Source: an uncultured Hungatella sp.
GTDB taxonomy: Bacteria; Bacillota; Clostridia; Lachnospirales; Lachnospiraceae
Assembly (NCBI GenBank): GCA_910586845.1
Contig: CAJUJV010000046.1
Location: 776 to 15,190 of the forward strand
Length of the DNA stretch: 14,415 nucleotides
Direction: 5' to 3'
Numbering within the stretch: position 1 is the first letter of the stretch; every line of letters starts with the position of its first letter. A program made the position numbers and the translations under genes. Shown here one piece after another: positions 1 to 7,692 of the stretch. The notes under the pieces are model-generated. The model saw nothing but the letters and a program-made list of their open reading frames with translations. It was not told the origin of the DNA and made no database searches.

Positions 1-893
1 ACATTGATCTTCGTCTGATTCTCCAGAATCTCGATGGCCTCCATGGTTCTCGCAAATTTGCTGTTGGAAGTCTCTCCGCCATCCTGCACCAGGATAATGC
101 GGTTCATGCGGCCCAAAATCTCCATAAATTCTTTGGATATCTTAAGATTCATATCAATTACCACGTAATCATAGGTTTTGCTGCCCCTTAAAGTATCCAG
201 AGTCTTTATAATATCTTCATGGGTCAATTCCAGCATATACATGGAAGTACTGCAGGGTTCAAAGAAACATACGCCGCTCCGGTCCGTCCTCACCGTGCTT
301 TCCATTTTAAGGAGAATATCTGCCCGCCGGCTTTTCAGCGCAAAGATGATATCCTCAAACCGGTAATTGCCATTGCCGGAAAAAAAATCCGTGGCATTCC
401 CCATGGGCTCCAGGTTCAGATACAGAGTCTTCTTTCCCCTCGCTGCATACTGCCTGGCAAGAGCCGCACTGAAGGTGGAGGCTCCTGTGCCTCCGGAACA
501 GGATGTGACCAAAACCAGATTGCCAAAGTATCCGCTGCCTGACCCGAATGCGGCCCGGTTGCCTCCTTCGGCATAAAGGTCCAGAATATCTTTATAGATC
601 AAATCCGGCTTTTTAAATTTGGCGATGGTCCGGATCCCGTCTATTTCCGTCTCCGATGCATTGTCACACAAATAAGCCGTCTTTCCGTATCCTGCTGCCG
701 ACTTCGCATCCACCCCAAAATTCTCATCAATCAATATCACGTCTGCCAAACCGGATGCCAGATAATTCTCCAGCATTTCCGGTATGGAAAAAGAAAAAAT
801 CTCCAGTTTATCCAAATAGTTCTTCTCCAAAAAGCGGACAAGATTATTGAGATAACGCTCGTCATGTTCCCCGATCACCAAGCGGATCTGCAT
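1..893 (-). CDS. TadZ/CpaE-like receiver-ATPase of Flp (Tad) pilus assembly, C-terminus cut by window edge
   Basis: The open frame runs from ATG at 893 to the left edge without a stop, giving 297 residues. A GGGAGG ribosome site lies 7 bases before the ATG. Residues 1-110 look like a receiver-type domain: acidic residues E9 and D11 follow the first strand, and D56 in DVILID sits where a phospho-acceptor would. Residues 125-297 look like a ParA/MinD-type ATPase with a deviant P-loop SCSGGTGAST (131-140), a Walker A'-like segment YLNLEP (158-163) and a Walker B-like strand VVIDMN (244-249). This two-domain layout is that of TadZ/CpaE, which places Tad pilus machinery at the membrane or pole. 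The P-loop has no lysine at either usual position. Other tad genes (tadA/cpaF, tadB, tadC) would be expected off the left edge, but none is visible. A generic ParA-like protein is the alternative. Confidence 0.8.
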   Translation of the reverse strand, partial: MQIRLVIGEHDERYLNNLVRFLEKNYLDKLEIFSFSIPEMLENYLASGLADVILIDENFGVDAKSAAGYGKTAYLCDNASETEIDGIRTIAKFKKPDLIYKDILDLYAEGGNRAAFGSGSGYFGNLVLVTSCSGGTGASTFSAALARQYAARGKKTLYLNLEPMGNATDFFSGNGNYRFEDIIFALKSRRADILLKMESTVRTDRSGVCFFEPCSTSMYMLELTHEDIIKTLDTLRGSKTYDYVVIDMNLKISKEFMEILGRMNRIILVQDGGETSNSKFARTMEAIEILENQTKIN

Positions 894-952
894 GTTCTTC
901 CCTCCCGTTCCACCTGTACATTCATTTCTCCGCACATTTTCATTACTATAGG

Positions 953-981
953 ATTATAACACTTCCTAAAAGAAAAGTAAA
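953..981 (-). promoter_or_regulatory. Sigma-A-type promoter for the TadZ-like gene
   Basis: On the minus strand the -35 box is TTTACT (976-981) and the -10 box is a perfect TATAAT (953-958), with a 17-base spacer. A TG one base before the -10 makes it an extended -10. It lies 60 bases upstream of the ATG at 893. Assigned by consensus match only. Confidence 0.65.
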
Positions 982-1014
982 TTAGTTTCTTTATGTTTAG
1001 TATCAGGCCTTCAT

Positions 1015-1045
1015 GTAAATAATTCTGTTTTAGAAATTATTTTAC
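1015..1045. repeat. Imperfect AT-rich inverted repeat in the divergent intergenic region
   Basis: The arms GTAAATAATTCT (1015-1026) and AGAAATTATTTTAC (1032-1045) are complementary except for two single-base insertions, with a 5-base centre. It lies between the minus-strand TadZ-like gene and the plus-strand regulator, so it could be an operator or hairpin in the shared control region. A perfect TCAATTGA lies just beside it at 1050-1057. In AT-rich DNA such repeats also arise by chance. The rest of 894-1153 holds the minus-strand promoter, but I could not assign a convincing plus-strand promoter. Confidence 0.35.
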
Positions 1046-1153
1046 TTCCTCAATTGATAATTAACATCGCATAAGCTTTCCAACTACAATTAGATACTAT
1101 AAGCAGTCATTCGAACCGTAAAATTATTGCACACAGAAATGAGGGTATACAAA

Positions 1154-1465
1154 ATGAATGTAATGGAACGAATTGATGATTTGTGCAGACAACATCACAT
1201 AAGTAAGTATCGCTTATCCCAGCTTACCGGAATCTCCCAATCTGCCTTTTCAAAAATGTCAAAACACCAATCCTCTCTCTCTCTTGACACCATACAAAGG
1301 ATTTGCGATGCATTGGGCATATCCATGGCTCAATTTTTCTCTGATTCTGATGAATATCCGGATCTGACTCCTCAGCAAAAGCACCTTCTTCATTTCTGGG
1401 CTTTGCTTAATGAAAAAAAGAGGGACTACATCATTCTCATGATCGAAAACATCATTAATATCTGA
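1154..1465 (+). CDS. Small XRE/cI-type helix-turn-helix regulator
   Basis: A 103-residue protein. ATG 1154 is preferred because GAGGG lies 8 bases before it; an in-frame TTG at 1127 would add nine residues but has no good ribosome site. Residues about 4-65 form an HTH_3-type DNA-binding domain: SKYRLSQLTGISQSAFSKM is the helix-turn-helix, followed by SLDTIQRICDALGI and the usual FF ending. The last 35 residues (LTPQQKHLLHFWALLNEKK) are helical and may mediate dimerisation. The target is unknown; its own promoter or the divergent TadZ-like gene are the obvious candidates by position. The gene is visibly richer in A and T than its neighbours and is the only plus-strand gene here, which could reflect separate acquisition. 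Transcription stops at the shared terminator 7 bases after its stop codon. Confidence 0.85.
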   Translation: MNVMERIDDLCRQHHISKYRLSQLTGISQSAFSKMSKHQSSLSLDTIQRICDALGISMAQFFSDSDEYPDLTPQQKHLLHFWALLNEKKRDYIILMIENIINI

Positions 1466-1472
1466 AAATAAA

Positions 1473-1498
1473 AAAAGACCTGAACACTCAGGTCTTTT
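1473..1498. terminator. Bidirectional intrinsic terminator between converging genes
   Basis: An 11-bp perfect stem, AAAAGACCTGA (1473-1483) and TCAGGTCTTTT (1488-1498), encloses a 4-base loop. On the minus strand it is followed by a run of Ts (TTTTTTTATTTTC read from within the stem), so it ends the argS-SNF2-GH25 unit. On the plus strand the stem's own TTTT ends the XRE gene. It lies between the two stop codons. Confidence 0.92.
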
Positions 1499-1506
1499 CC
1501 TCTGTC

Positions 1507-2544
1507 TCACTGAATAACAGCCCCGTCGCTGCCGAAACTGTAATCCGCTCCGTCGATATTCATGGTCACGTCATGGACCATCTTTCCGTCGCTTCCAAGA
1601 TAATACTTCTTTTCTCCCAGATCCAGCCACCCGGTCTGGTTTTTATAATCCTTCACATAATACCATTCGCCGCCGGCCGCCTTCCAGCCCTCGGCAGGGA
1701 TCAGGGAACCGTAATCCGCAAAAGAATACTCGATGGTCACATTCCCCTGGATGCCGCCTACCTGGCCGCTGTCGGTGCACTGCCAGATGGTCCTGTTGGG
1801 ATATTCGTGGACCGTGCCGTAGCGGGCGTACCAGATGTCAAAAGGCTGTCCCTGGTCATCCACCAGCTGAGCGGCGTCTACATAATTGTTGAGCCACTCC
1901 TGATTGGCGTAGATGATGGGACGGTACCCGGCCCGGGCCATGGCCCGGCAGAACGCATTGGCCTGGTCCGTGATCTGCTGTCTCGTCAGCCCCGCATCCA
2001 GGATCACCTTGGACTCCAGGTCATAGGCTACCGGATAGGAGACGGGATAGTCCTTAATCTGGGACAGCACGAACCTGGCTTCATCCTCGGCGGTCTCCAC
2101 ATCCAGAGCCTGGGTGTAGAAGAAGACTCCTGTCTTCAGACCGGCCCGGGCGGCATTGGCCATATTTTCATGATAATAGGGATCCAGATCATTGTGATAG
2201 CCGATGCGGATCATGGCAAAATTCACTCCCGAATTCTTCACCTGCTGCCAGTCGATGCCTCCCTGGCTCTCGCTGGCCCGGTTCTGATACTTGGTGACGG
2301 TGATCCCTTTCTCCTTCACGCCGGAAACCACATTTCCTTCCATATCCACATAGACTCCGGGGCCGATCTGTCCCGGACCCTGAGGGTTCACCTGGCCGGG
2401 CCCCGAAGGCCCCTGATCCAGAGAGCCCGGATCCACCGAATCTCCCGGGCCATCCGCCCAGACTGTCTGAGGCATGGCACACACCAGCAAAGCGGCCGCC
2501 AGGATACCGGTTCCCTGTTTCCATATTGTTCTGAATACTCTCAT
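1507..2544 (-). CDS. Secreted GH25 (lysozyme-like) protein with C-terminal wall-binding repeats
   Basis: A 345-residue protein. The ATG at 2544 follows AAAGGAGAGCAA and directly precedes a signal peptide; the frame is open further upstream but only as overlap with the helicase gene. Residues 1-30 are a signal peptide ending VWA. Residues 31-66 are a Gly/Pro/Asp-rich linker. Residues about 79-280 are a glycoside hydrolase 25 barrel: GIDWQQVKNSGVNFAMIRIGY (split at 96-116), the YDLES motif with D175 and E177, IIYAN and IWQC. Residues 286-345 carry aromatic/glycine wall-binding-like repeats (GWLDLGEKKYYLGSDGKMV). GH25 enzymes cut the MurNAc-GlcNAc bond of peptidoglycan. Two positions that are normally aspartate, in GIDVS and GNVDLN, are threonine here (T82, T270), so activity is uncertain. 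It starts 35 bases after the SNF2 stop and is probably co-transcribed with it. Confidence 0.88.
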   Translation of the reverse strand: MRVFRTIWKQGTGILAAALLVCAMPQTVWADGPGDSVDPGSLDQGPSGPGQVNPQGPGQIGPGVYVDMEGNVVSGVKEKGITVTKYQNRASESQGGIDWQQVKNSGVNFAMIRIGYHNDLDPYYHENMANAARAGLKTGVFFYTQALDVETAEDEARFVLSQIKDYPVSYPVAYDLESKVILDAGLTRQQITDQANAFCRAMARAGYRPIIYANQEWLNNYVDAAQLVDDQGQPFDIWYARYGTVHEYPNRTIWQCTDSGQVGGIQGNVTIEYSFADYGSLIPAEGWKAAGGEWYYVKDYKNQTGWLDLGEKKYYLGSDGKMVHDVTMNIDGADYSFGSDGAVIQ

Positions 2545-2579
2545 TTGCTCTCCTTTTGTTTCTTTTTCTGTTGAGATAT

Positions 2580-5500
2580 CTACGACAAAAGTTCCCTCAG
2601 TTCTTCCCTGCTCAGGCTGCCCAGAGATACCATCCCCTCTGTCACCACCTGATCCGCCAGAGCCTCCTTGCTCTCCTGCAGCTTTAAGATGTTCTCCTCG
2701 ATCGTATCTTTGATGATCAGCTGGAACACGGATACCTGCTTCTCCTGTCCGATCCTGTGGGCCCGGTCCGTGGCCTGGTTCTGAGCCGCCATGTTCCACC
2801 AGGGGTCATAGTGGATCACCATGTCCGCCGCCGTCAGATTCAGTCCCGTTCCCCCGGCCTTCAATGAGATGAGGAACACAGGCACGTCGTCTCTGTGGAA
2901 GGCATTTACGAGGCGGATCCTGTCTTCCTTGGAGGTCTCCCCGGTCAGCACATGAAACCGGACAGACTCTGCCTGAAGCCGCTGTCCGATCAGTTCCAGC
3001 ATGGATGTAAACTGAGAGAACAGAAGGATCTTGTGTCCTCCTGACACGCCGGACCGGACAAGTTCGATACAGGTCTCCAGTTTTGCCGAGCCTCCCCTGT
3101 AGTCTTCATAGACCAGCCTGGGGTCACAGCAGATCTGGCGGATCCTCGTGAGCTGAGACAAGATCCGGATCCGTTCCGTGTCCTCCAGATGCTGCTTCAG
3201 CTGCCATGCATTGGCAGTATACAGGTTCTTCTGTTCCTCCTCCATCCTGGAGTACACCACAGTCTTAAACTTTCCCGGAAGCTCTTTCAGCACATCTTTT
3301 TTCAGCCTCCGGAGGATAAATGGACCCGTAAGCTGACGCAGTCTTCTCAAAGCCTCCCCGTCACCCTCTTTTACCACCGGAAGTTCGTATTGTTTCTTAA
3401 ACTTGGGATAGGTAAAGAGAAAACCGGGCATGAGATAGTCGAAAATGCTCCACAGCTCCCTCAGGCTGTTCTCCACCGGAGTTCCCGTCAGGGCGTATCT
3501 GGTGACAGACCGGATCTTTTTCACGGCTCTGGCCGTCTGAGTGCCCGGATTCTTGATATACTGGGCCTCGTCGATGACCTGAAACCGGAATTCACAGGCC
3601 TCATAGAAGGCCAGGTCTCTCTTCAGCAGGTCATAAGAAGTAATCACCACGTCAAATTGCTCCATGGTCTTAAGCTTCTCCTCCCGCTCTTTCAGGCTGC
3701 CCGCGATGACCACAACCTTCAGGGACGGAGAGAAATGCCCCAGTTCACATTCCCAATTATATACCAGAGATGCAGGACATACAATTAACGATGTATGAAG
3801 ATTTCCTTTCAATGAGATCTCGTCGTAAAGGACGCTGATGATCTGGACCGTCTTCCCCAGTCCCATCTCATCTGCCAGAATCCCTCCGAACCCCCACAGA
3901 TCCAGGGTCCGAAGCCATTTGAACCCTGTCTTCTGATACCCTCTGAGCACCTGCTCATACCCGGCGGGAATCTCAAAATCACTGTCCTCCACCGACTTCA
4001 TCTCCCGGATCATGGATCGGTACATCCGGTCTTTCGTAAATCGGATATCCTTTCTGTCCCGGAACAGGCTGTCCAGATAAAATGCCCGGTACCTGGGGAT
4101 CCGGATCCGTCCTCCGGCCAGCTCCTTTTTGGGCAGCGTCATGGCCTCTGCCAGCCGGGCAACCGTCATGAGCCCGTTGTCCTCAAGCTTTAAAAATTCG
4201 CCGTTTTTCAGCCTGCAAAAGGATTTTTTCAGCTCATAAGCCTTCAGAATCTCCATAAGATCCCGGTTCGTCAGATCTCCGGCATCGATGGTCAGGTCCA
4301 GCCACTGTCCCCCGGTCCTCACATCTGCCGAGACCGAAGGCGGCTCTGTGATCCTCATATAAGGAATATCCCGGGGAACAGATACCTCTCCCAGTTCTCT
4401 CAGCTCCTCCACTCCCTCTGAGAGGAAGCGAAAGAATCCTTCTTCGTCATCCCGGATGATCAGATCCCCGGTCTCCTGATCCCTGTACCGGAAATACTTC
4501 AGAAGTACCTGGCTGATGCGGAACTCTCCCGGCACATCTCTGCAGATCGTCCTGGGCACACGGTCATCTTCCACGGGATGAAAATTGTAATCGCCGTAAC
4601 TGAGTGTAGGATGGAGGATCAGCTCCCAGGGACCCGGGCTTTCCAGAACAAACTTTGCCTTCAGCTGCACCGGACGGGACTGTTCCAGATCCACGCCCTT
4701 TTCATCCAGGATCCCGTACTTTTCCAGCTTCCTCAGGACCCGCTCATAAAACAGAGGCACGTCTTTCTCACTGACCGTCACCTCACAGGGCGCATCGTAC
4801 CCCTGAGTCATCTGACGGAAAAAAACCGCCCCGTCTTCCGCGAATTCCCGGTCACAGATATAAAGCACATCCTGATAAAGCACATAGAGGCCGGACTCCC
4901 CCTCAAAGCTTAAGATATCCTTTTCCACAGATACCCTAAGCCCGTTTTTTCCTTCTTTTCTGACAGATACGGCCGTCTGAGGATTCCCCCTGACCACCCT
5001 CATGGCATATCTTCTGCCTCTCTGATCCTCTGTCTCCACCTCGGTTCCTTCCAGCAGACCGAAGAATCTGTCCCGGTTGGAAGGGCTGATATTCATCTCC
5101 CGGAGCACCGGCGCGGGGCCGGAGCCCTTCTGAAACTGTTCCCGGTATTCCTCATAGGTTCCCATCAGTTCCGTCACCAGCGCCAGCATTCCCCGGGAAT
5201 CCTCCGAAAACGCCTCTGTCCCATGGCGGAATGCCAGATTCCTGCCGTACTCCACATGAGCCCCCTGTTTCACAGCTTTCACAAACGCTCCCAGGTCCCG
5301 GACCACATACATCCGTTCCCTTCCCATCAGGAACTCTGCTCTGATGCCGCGGCGGCTGATGAAGAGCCTGGGAACAAATCTTACGGGCTCCTGCCGGTTC
5401 TCCCGGAGGATCCCGGCCACCTCCCTGTTGGTATACTCCCGGATCATGGCTCTGACCTGGGAGGAAGTGGACACCGGCTCTTCTGATGCCCCGGCTTCCT

Positions 5501-5708
5501 GCTGCCTGTAGTATTCCAGCAGAGCCTTCTCATGGACACACATCTCCTCATAAGAATTTCCCCGACTACAAGAACAAGAGTAGCTGTTGACATAGCTACC
5601 CTTGATCTCTAATCTCACATGATACAGCTGTTCCCGGTCCTTTACCTGGCCTTCGATCCCCACTTCGCCTTTCCAGAACATCCTGGTCTGCATCCTGGTT
5701 ATCTCCAC
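2580..5708 (-). CDS. SWIM-zinc-finger SNF2-family DEAD/H helicase
   Basis: A 1042-residue protein starting at GTG 5708, chosen because AAGGGGG lies 6 bases upstream; ATGs at codons 6 and 10 have poorer sites. A SWIM zinc finger (C45, C47, C57, H59) is followed by a long region typical of bacterial SNF2 helicase-associated domains. The SNF2 ATPase core then follows: Walker A ADEMGLGKT with K619, DEAQ at 713-716, LTGTPVEN (motif III), and the C-terminal helicase half with KAGGTGLNLTAADMVIHYD and QATDRAHRIGQ (978-988). All motifs needed for ATP hydrolysis look intact. Such proteins translocate on double-stranded DNA and remodel protein-DNA or polymerase complexes; the bacterial SWIM type has no settled role. 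There are 27 bases from the argS stop to its start, indicating an operon. I see no defence-type partner gene nearby. Confidence 0.93.
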   Translation of the reverse strand: MEITRMQTRMFWKGEVGIEGQVKDREQLYHVRLEIKGSYVNSYSCSCSRGNSYEEMCVHEKALLEYYRQQEAGASEEPVSTSSQVRAMIREYTNREVAGILRENRQEPVRFVPRLFISRRGIRAEFLMGRERMYVVRDLGAFVKAVKQGAHVEYGRNLAFRHGTEAFSEDSRGMLALVTELMGTYEEYREQFQKGSGPAPVLREMNISPSNRDRFFGLLEGTEVETEDQRGRRYAMRVVRGNPQTAVSVRKEGKNGLRVSVEKDILSFEGESGLYVLYQDVLYICDREFAEDGAVFFRQMTQGYDAPCEVTVSEKDVPLFYERVLRKLEKYGILDEKGVDLEQSRPVQLKAKFVLESPGPWELILHPTLSYGDYNFHPVEDDRVPRTICRDVPGEFRISQVLLKYFRYRDQETGDLIIRDDEEGFFRFLSEGVEELRELGEVSVPRDIPYMRITEPPSVSADVRTGGQWLDLTIDAGDLTNRDLMEILKAYELKKSFCRLKNGEFLKLEDNGLMTVARLAEAMTLPKKELAGGRIRIPRYRAFYLDSLFRDRKDIRFTKDRMYRSMIREMKSVEDSDFEIPAGYEQVLRGYQKTGFKWLRTLDLWGFGGILADEMGLGKTVQIISVLYDEISLKGNLHTSLIVCPASLVYNWECELGHFSPSLKVVVIAGSLKEREEKLKTMEQFDVVITSYDLLKRDLAFYEACEFRFQVIDEAQYIKNPGTQTARAVKKIRSVTRYALTGTPVENSLRELWSIFDYLMPGFLFTYPKFKKQYELPVVKEGDGEALRRLRQLTGPFILRRLKKDVLKELPGKFKTVVYSRMEEEQKNLYTANAWQLKQHLEDTERIRILSQLTRIRQICCDPRLVYEDYRGGSAKLETCIELVRSGVSGGHKILLFSQFTSMLELIGQRLQAESVRFHVLTGETSKEDRIRLVNAFHRDDVPVFLISLKAGGTGLNLTAADMVIHYDPWWNMAAQNQATDRAHRIGQEKQVSVFQLIIKDTIEENILKLQESKEALADQVVTEGMVSLGSLSREELRELLS

Positions 5709-5735
5709 CGATTACCCCCTTGCCTTTATTTCCGT

Positions 5736-7505
5736 CTACATCCGCTCCGGCGCCTCGAAGCCCAACAGATCAATACAGGTCTCCAGAACTCCTCTGGTCA
5801 GAGTGATCAGCCTGATATAGCTGGCCTGACGGTCTTTGTCCTCTTCCTTCAGGATCATGGTGCTGTTATAAAACTTGTTAAATACGTCGGACAGCTCATA
5901 GATAAACTGACAGATCTTATGAGGCGCCGTCTCCGCAAAACCTGTCTCCATCACTTCATGATACCGGGCCAGCTGGAGCATCAGGTTCTTCTCTTCTTCC
6001 GACACTGCCCCCAGAATCCTGGCACTATCTGCTGTGCTGCCTCCGTTTTCCCTGTACTTGGCCAGTATGGACTTGATCCTCACGATCGTATAGAGGATAT
6101 AAGGCCCCGTATTGCCCTCAAAGGAAATGAACCGTTCCATATCGAACACATAATCTTTGGACGCCTGGTTGGACAGATCTCCGTATTTCAGAGCAGCGAG
6201 GCCGATGATGGCAGCCGTCTTTCTGGCCTCTTCATCAGACACGGTACGGTTCTCCATGATCCTCTCATATACGGCATCGTTGATCTCCGCCACCAGATTC
6301 TCCAGGCGCATGACCCCTCCTTCCCTGGTCTTAAAGGGCTTTCCGTCCTTCCCGTTCATGGTCCCGAACATCAGGTGGGCCATGGGGGTGTCTTCCTTCA
6401 CGTACCCTGCCTTTTTTGCCACCCGGAACACCTGGATAAAATGCAGTTCCTGCCGCTTATCCGTAATATAGATATATTTGGAAGGCGCATATTCCTTCTC
6501 CCTCTCGATGATGGTCCCCAGGTCCGAGGTGGCATACAGAGCCGCACCGTCGGACTTGCGGATGATACAGGGGGGCAGCTCCTTGGAGTCCGTCTCTTTG
6601 GCAATGTCTACCACCAGGGCTCCCTGGCTCTCGTAAGCCAGCCCCCGGTCTTCCAGGTCCTTTATCAGTCCGGGAATATACTTCTGGGCATCGCTCTCCC
6701 CCTTCCACAGGTCGAACTCCACTCCGAGATTGGCGTAATTTTTCTTAAGATCTGCCAGAGACACATTCATGATATGCCTCCACACAGCCCTGAAGGGCTC
6801 ATAACCGCTCTGCAGCTTCAGGGTCGCCTCCTGAGCCCTGGCCTTAAAAGCTTCATCCTCTTTGGACTTGGCGCTGGCCGCCGGATAGATGTCCTCCAGC
6901 TCTCCGATGGTAAAGGGCGGCTCTTTGGGATATTCCCCGGAATATGTCTCGTCAAAATACACCAGATCCGGTTTTCTGTCCCGAAGCTCCTCGATGATCA
7001 GCCCCATCTGAAGCCCCCAGTCGCCCAGATGCACATCCCCGATCATATGATATCCGAGGAAACGGCCCATACGCTTGATACTCTCCCCGATAATAGCCGA
7101 CCTTAAGTGGCCCACATGGAGAGGCTTGGCCACATTGGCTCCGCCGTAATCCACGATAATAGTCTCTCCGTGGCCCTGCTGCTCCAGGCCGAACCTGGGC
7201 TCCTTCTCCATGGCGTTCATGTGATCTGCCAGATAGTCCTCGCTGATGCGGAGATTGATAAATCCGGGCATCACGGCCATGACCTGGGAAAAGACAGGAT
7301 TCCCTGCCAGTTTTTCCACCACATCGTTCGCGATGTCTATAGGCTTCTTCTTATAAGCCTTCGCAGCGGCCATGGCACCGTTGCACTGGTATTCGCACAG
7401 GTCCGGGCGGTTGGACAGGGTCACTCTCCCGTAGCTCTCCTCATAGCCGCAGGCTGCGAAGGCCGGTTTTATTGCATCTGCAATGCAGTCGAGAATTTTT
7501 TTCAT
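5736..7505 (-). CDS. argS: Arginyl-tRNA synthetase
   Basis: A 589-residue class Ia synthetase that charges tRNA-Arg with arginine in the cytosol. ATG 7505 has AAAGGAG about 10 bases upstream. An N-terminal additional domain (about 1-95) carries NRPDLCEYQCNGAM. The HIGH-type signature is HVGH at 130-133 in a typical GGANVAKPLHVGHLRSAIIG context. DVHLGDWGLQ lies at 157-166. The KMSKS region is the degenerate form GKPFKTREGG (388-397), as is common in ArgRS. The C-terminal anticodon-binding domain ends LLGFEAPERM, the usual ArgRS tail. Length and motifs are normal. It is the first gene of a probable unit with the SNF2 helicase and GH25 genes, with a strong promoter 66 bases upstream. I see no T-box leader. 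Confidence 0.97.
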   Translation of the reverse strand: MKKILDCIADAIKPAFAACGYEESYGRVTLSNRPDLCEYQCNGAMAAAKAYKKKPIDIANDVVEKLAGNPVFSQVMAVMPGFINLRISEDYLADHMNAMEKEPRFGLEQQGHGETIIVDYGGANVAKPLHVGHLRSAIIGESIKRMGRFLGYHMIGDVHLGDWGLQMGLIIEELRDRKPDLVYFDETYSGEYPKEPPFTIGELEDIYPAASAKSKEDEAFKARAQEATLKLQSGYEPFRAVWRHIMNVSLADLKKNYANLGVEFDLWKGESDAQKYIPGLIKDLEDRGLAYESQGALVVDIAKETDSKELPPCIIRKSDGAALYATSDLGTIIEREKEYAPSKYIYITDKRQELHFIQVFRVAKKAGYVKEDTPMAHLMFGTMNGKDGKPFKTREGGVMRLENLVAEINDAVYERIMENRTVSDEEARKTAAIIGLAALKYGDLSNQASKDYVFDMERFISFEGNTGPYILYTIVRIKSILAKYRENGGSTADSARILGAVSEEEKNLMLQLARYHEVMETGFAETAPHKICQFIYELSDVFNKFYNSTMILKEEDKDRQASYIRLITLTRGVLETCIDLLGFEAPERM

Positions 7506-7570
7506 GTCTTTCAGTCTCCTTTATCTGCTTATGATATCCCTGGTGGATACGGAAATAAAGCTGAGATTAA

Positions 7571-7599
7571 ATTATACTAGATTACGGGGGGGAAATCAA
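7571..7599 (-). promoter_or_regulatory. Sigma-A-type promoter of argS
   Basis: On the minus strand -35 is TTGATT (7594-7599) and -10 is a perfect TATAAT (7571-7576), with a 17-base spacer that includes a run of seven Cs. It lies 66 bases before the argS ATG, downstream of the terminator of the preceding lipoprotein gene. Consensus match only. Confidence 0.78.
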
Positions 7600-7608
7600 T
7601 GAGTTTGG

Positions 7609-7622
7609 GGGAAATATTTCCC
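7609..7622. repeat. Perfect 14-bp palindrome upstream of the argS promoter
   Basis: GGGAAATATTTCCC is an exact palindrome. Its promoter-proximal edge is 9 bases upstream of the argS -35 box. Position and symmetry suit a dimeric regulator site, activating or roadblocking, but no regulator is indicated and it may be chance. It is not followed by a T-run in the right place to be a terminator. Confidence 0.5.
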
Positions 7623-7662
7623 TGTTCCGGGAAGAGAAAGCTCCGTATGCAGAACAAAAATA

Positions 7663-7686
7663 TCCCCGGAAGAATCGTTCCGGGGA
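7663..7686 (-). terminator. Intrinsic terminator after the DUF1266-like lipoprotein gene
   Basis: A 9-bp perfect stem, TCCCCGGAA (7663-7671) and TTCCGGGGA (7678-7686), has a 6-base loop. On the minus strand it is followed by TATTTTTG. It begins 6 bases after the TAA stop of the lipoprotein gene. A T-run also follows on the plus strand, so it may work both ways, but no plus-strand gene needs it. Confidence 0.92.
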
Positions 7687-7692
7687 CATTTT

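Noticed and set aside
961..992. The AAAGAAA ... TTTCTTT inverted repeat near the TadZ-like promoter
   Set aside because: It is low-complexity A/T sequence with 7-base arms and overlaps the promoter; it is likely to be chance.
1573..2574. A 333-codon plus-strand frame across the GH25 gene
   Set aside because: It is antisense to the GH25 gene, with no family features; the opposite strand has a signal peptide, catalytic-type motif and repeats.
2545..2799. An 85-residue N-terminal extension of the GH25 protein
   Set aside because: It overlaps the end of the SNF2 gene in another frame and is low-complexity; the signal peptide and ribosome site place the start at 2544.
2580..5708. The SNF2 helicase as part of a phage-defence system
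   Set aside because: SNF2 proteins occur in defence systems such as DISARM, but here the neighbours are argS and a lysozyme-like gene, with no methylase, nuclease or phospholipase-D partner.
5619..7106. A long open frame (495 codons) on the plus strand across argS
   Set aside because: It is antisense to a perfectly conserved argS, has no ribosome site, and its translation is proline/leucine/histidine-rich, as expected from the reverse of GC-rich codons.
7506..7692. A T-box leader for argS
   Set aside because: The space between the upstream terminator and argS is only about 157 bases, and I see no antiterminator-like conserved T-box segment or specifier stem; a plain promoter explains it.
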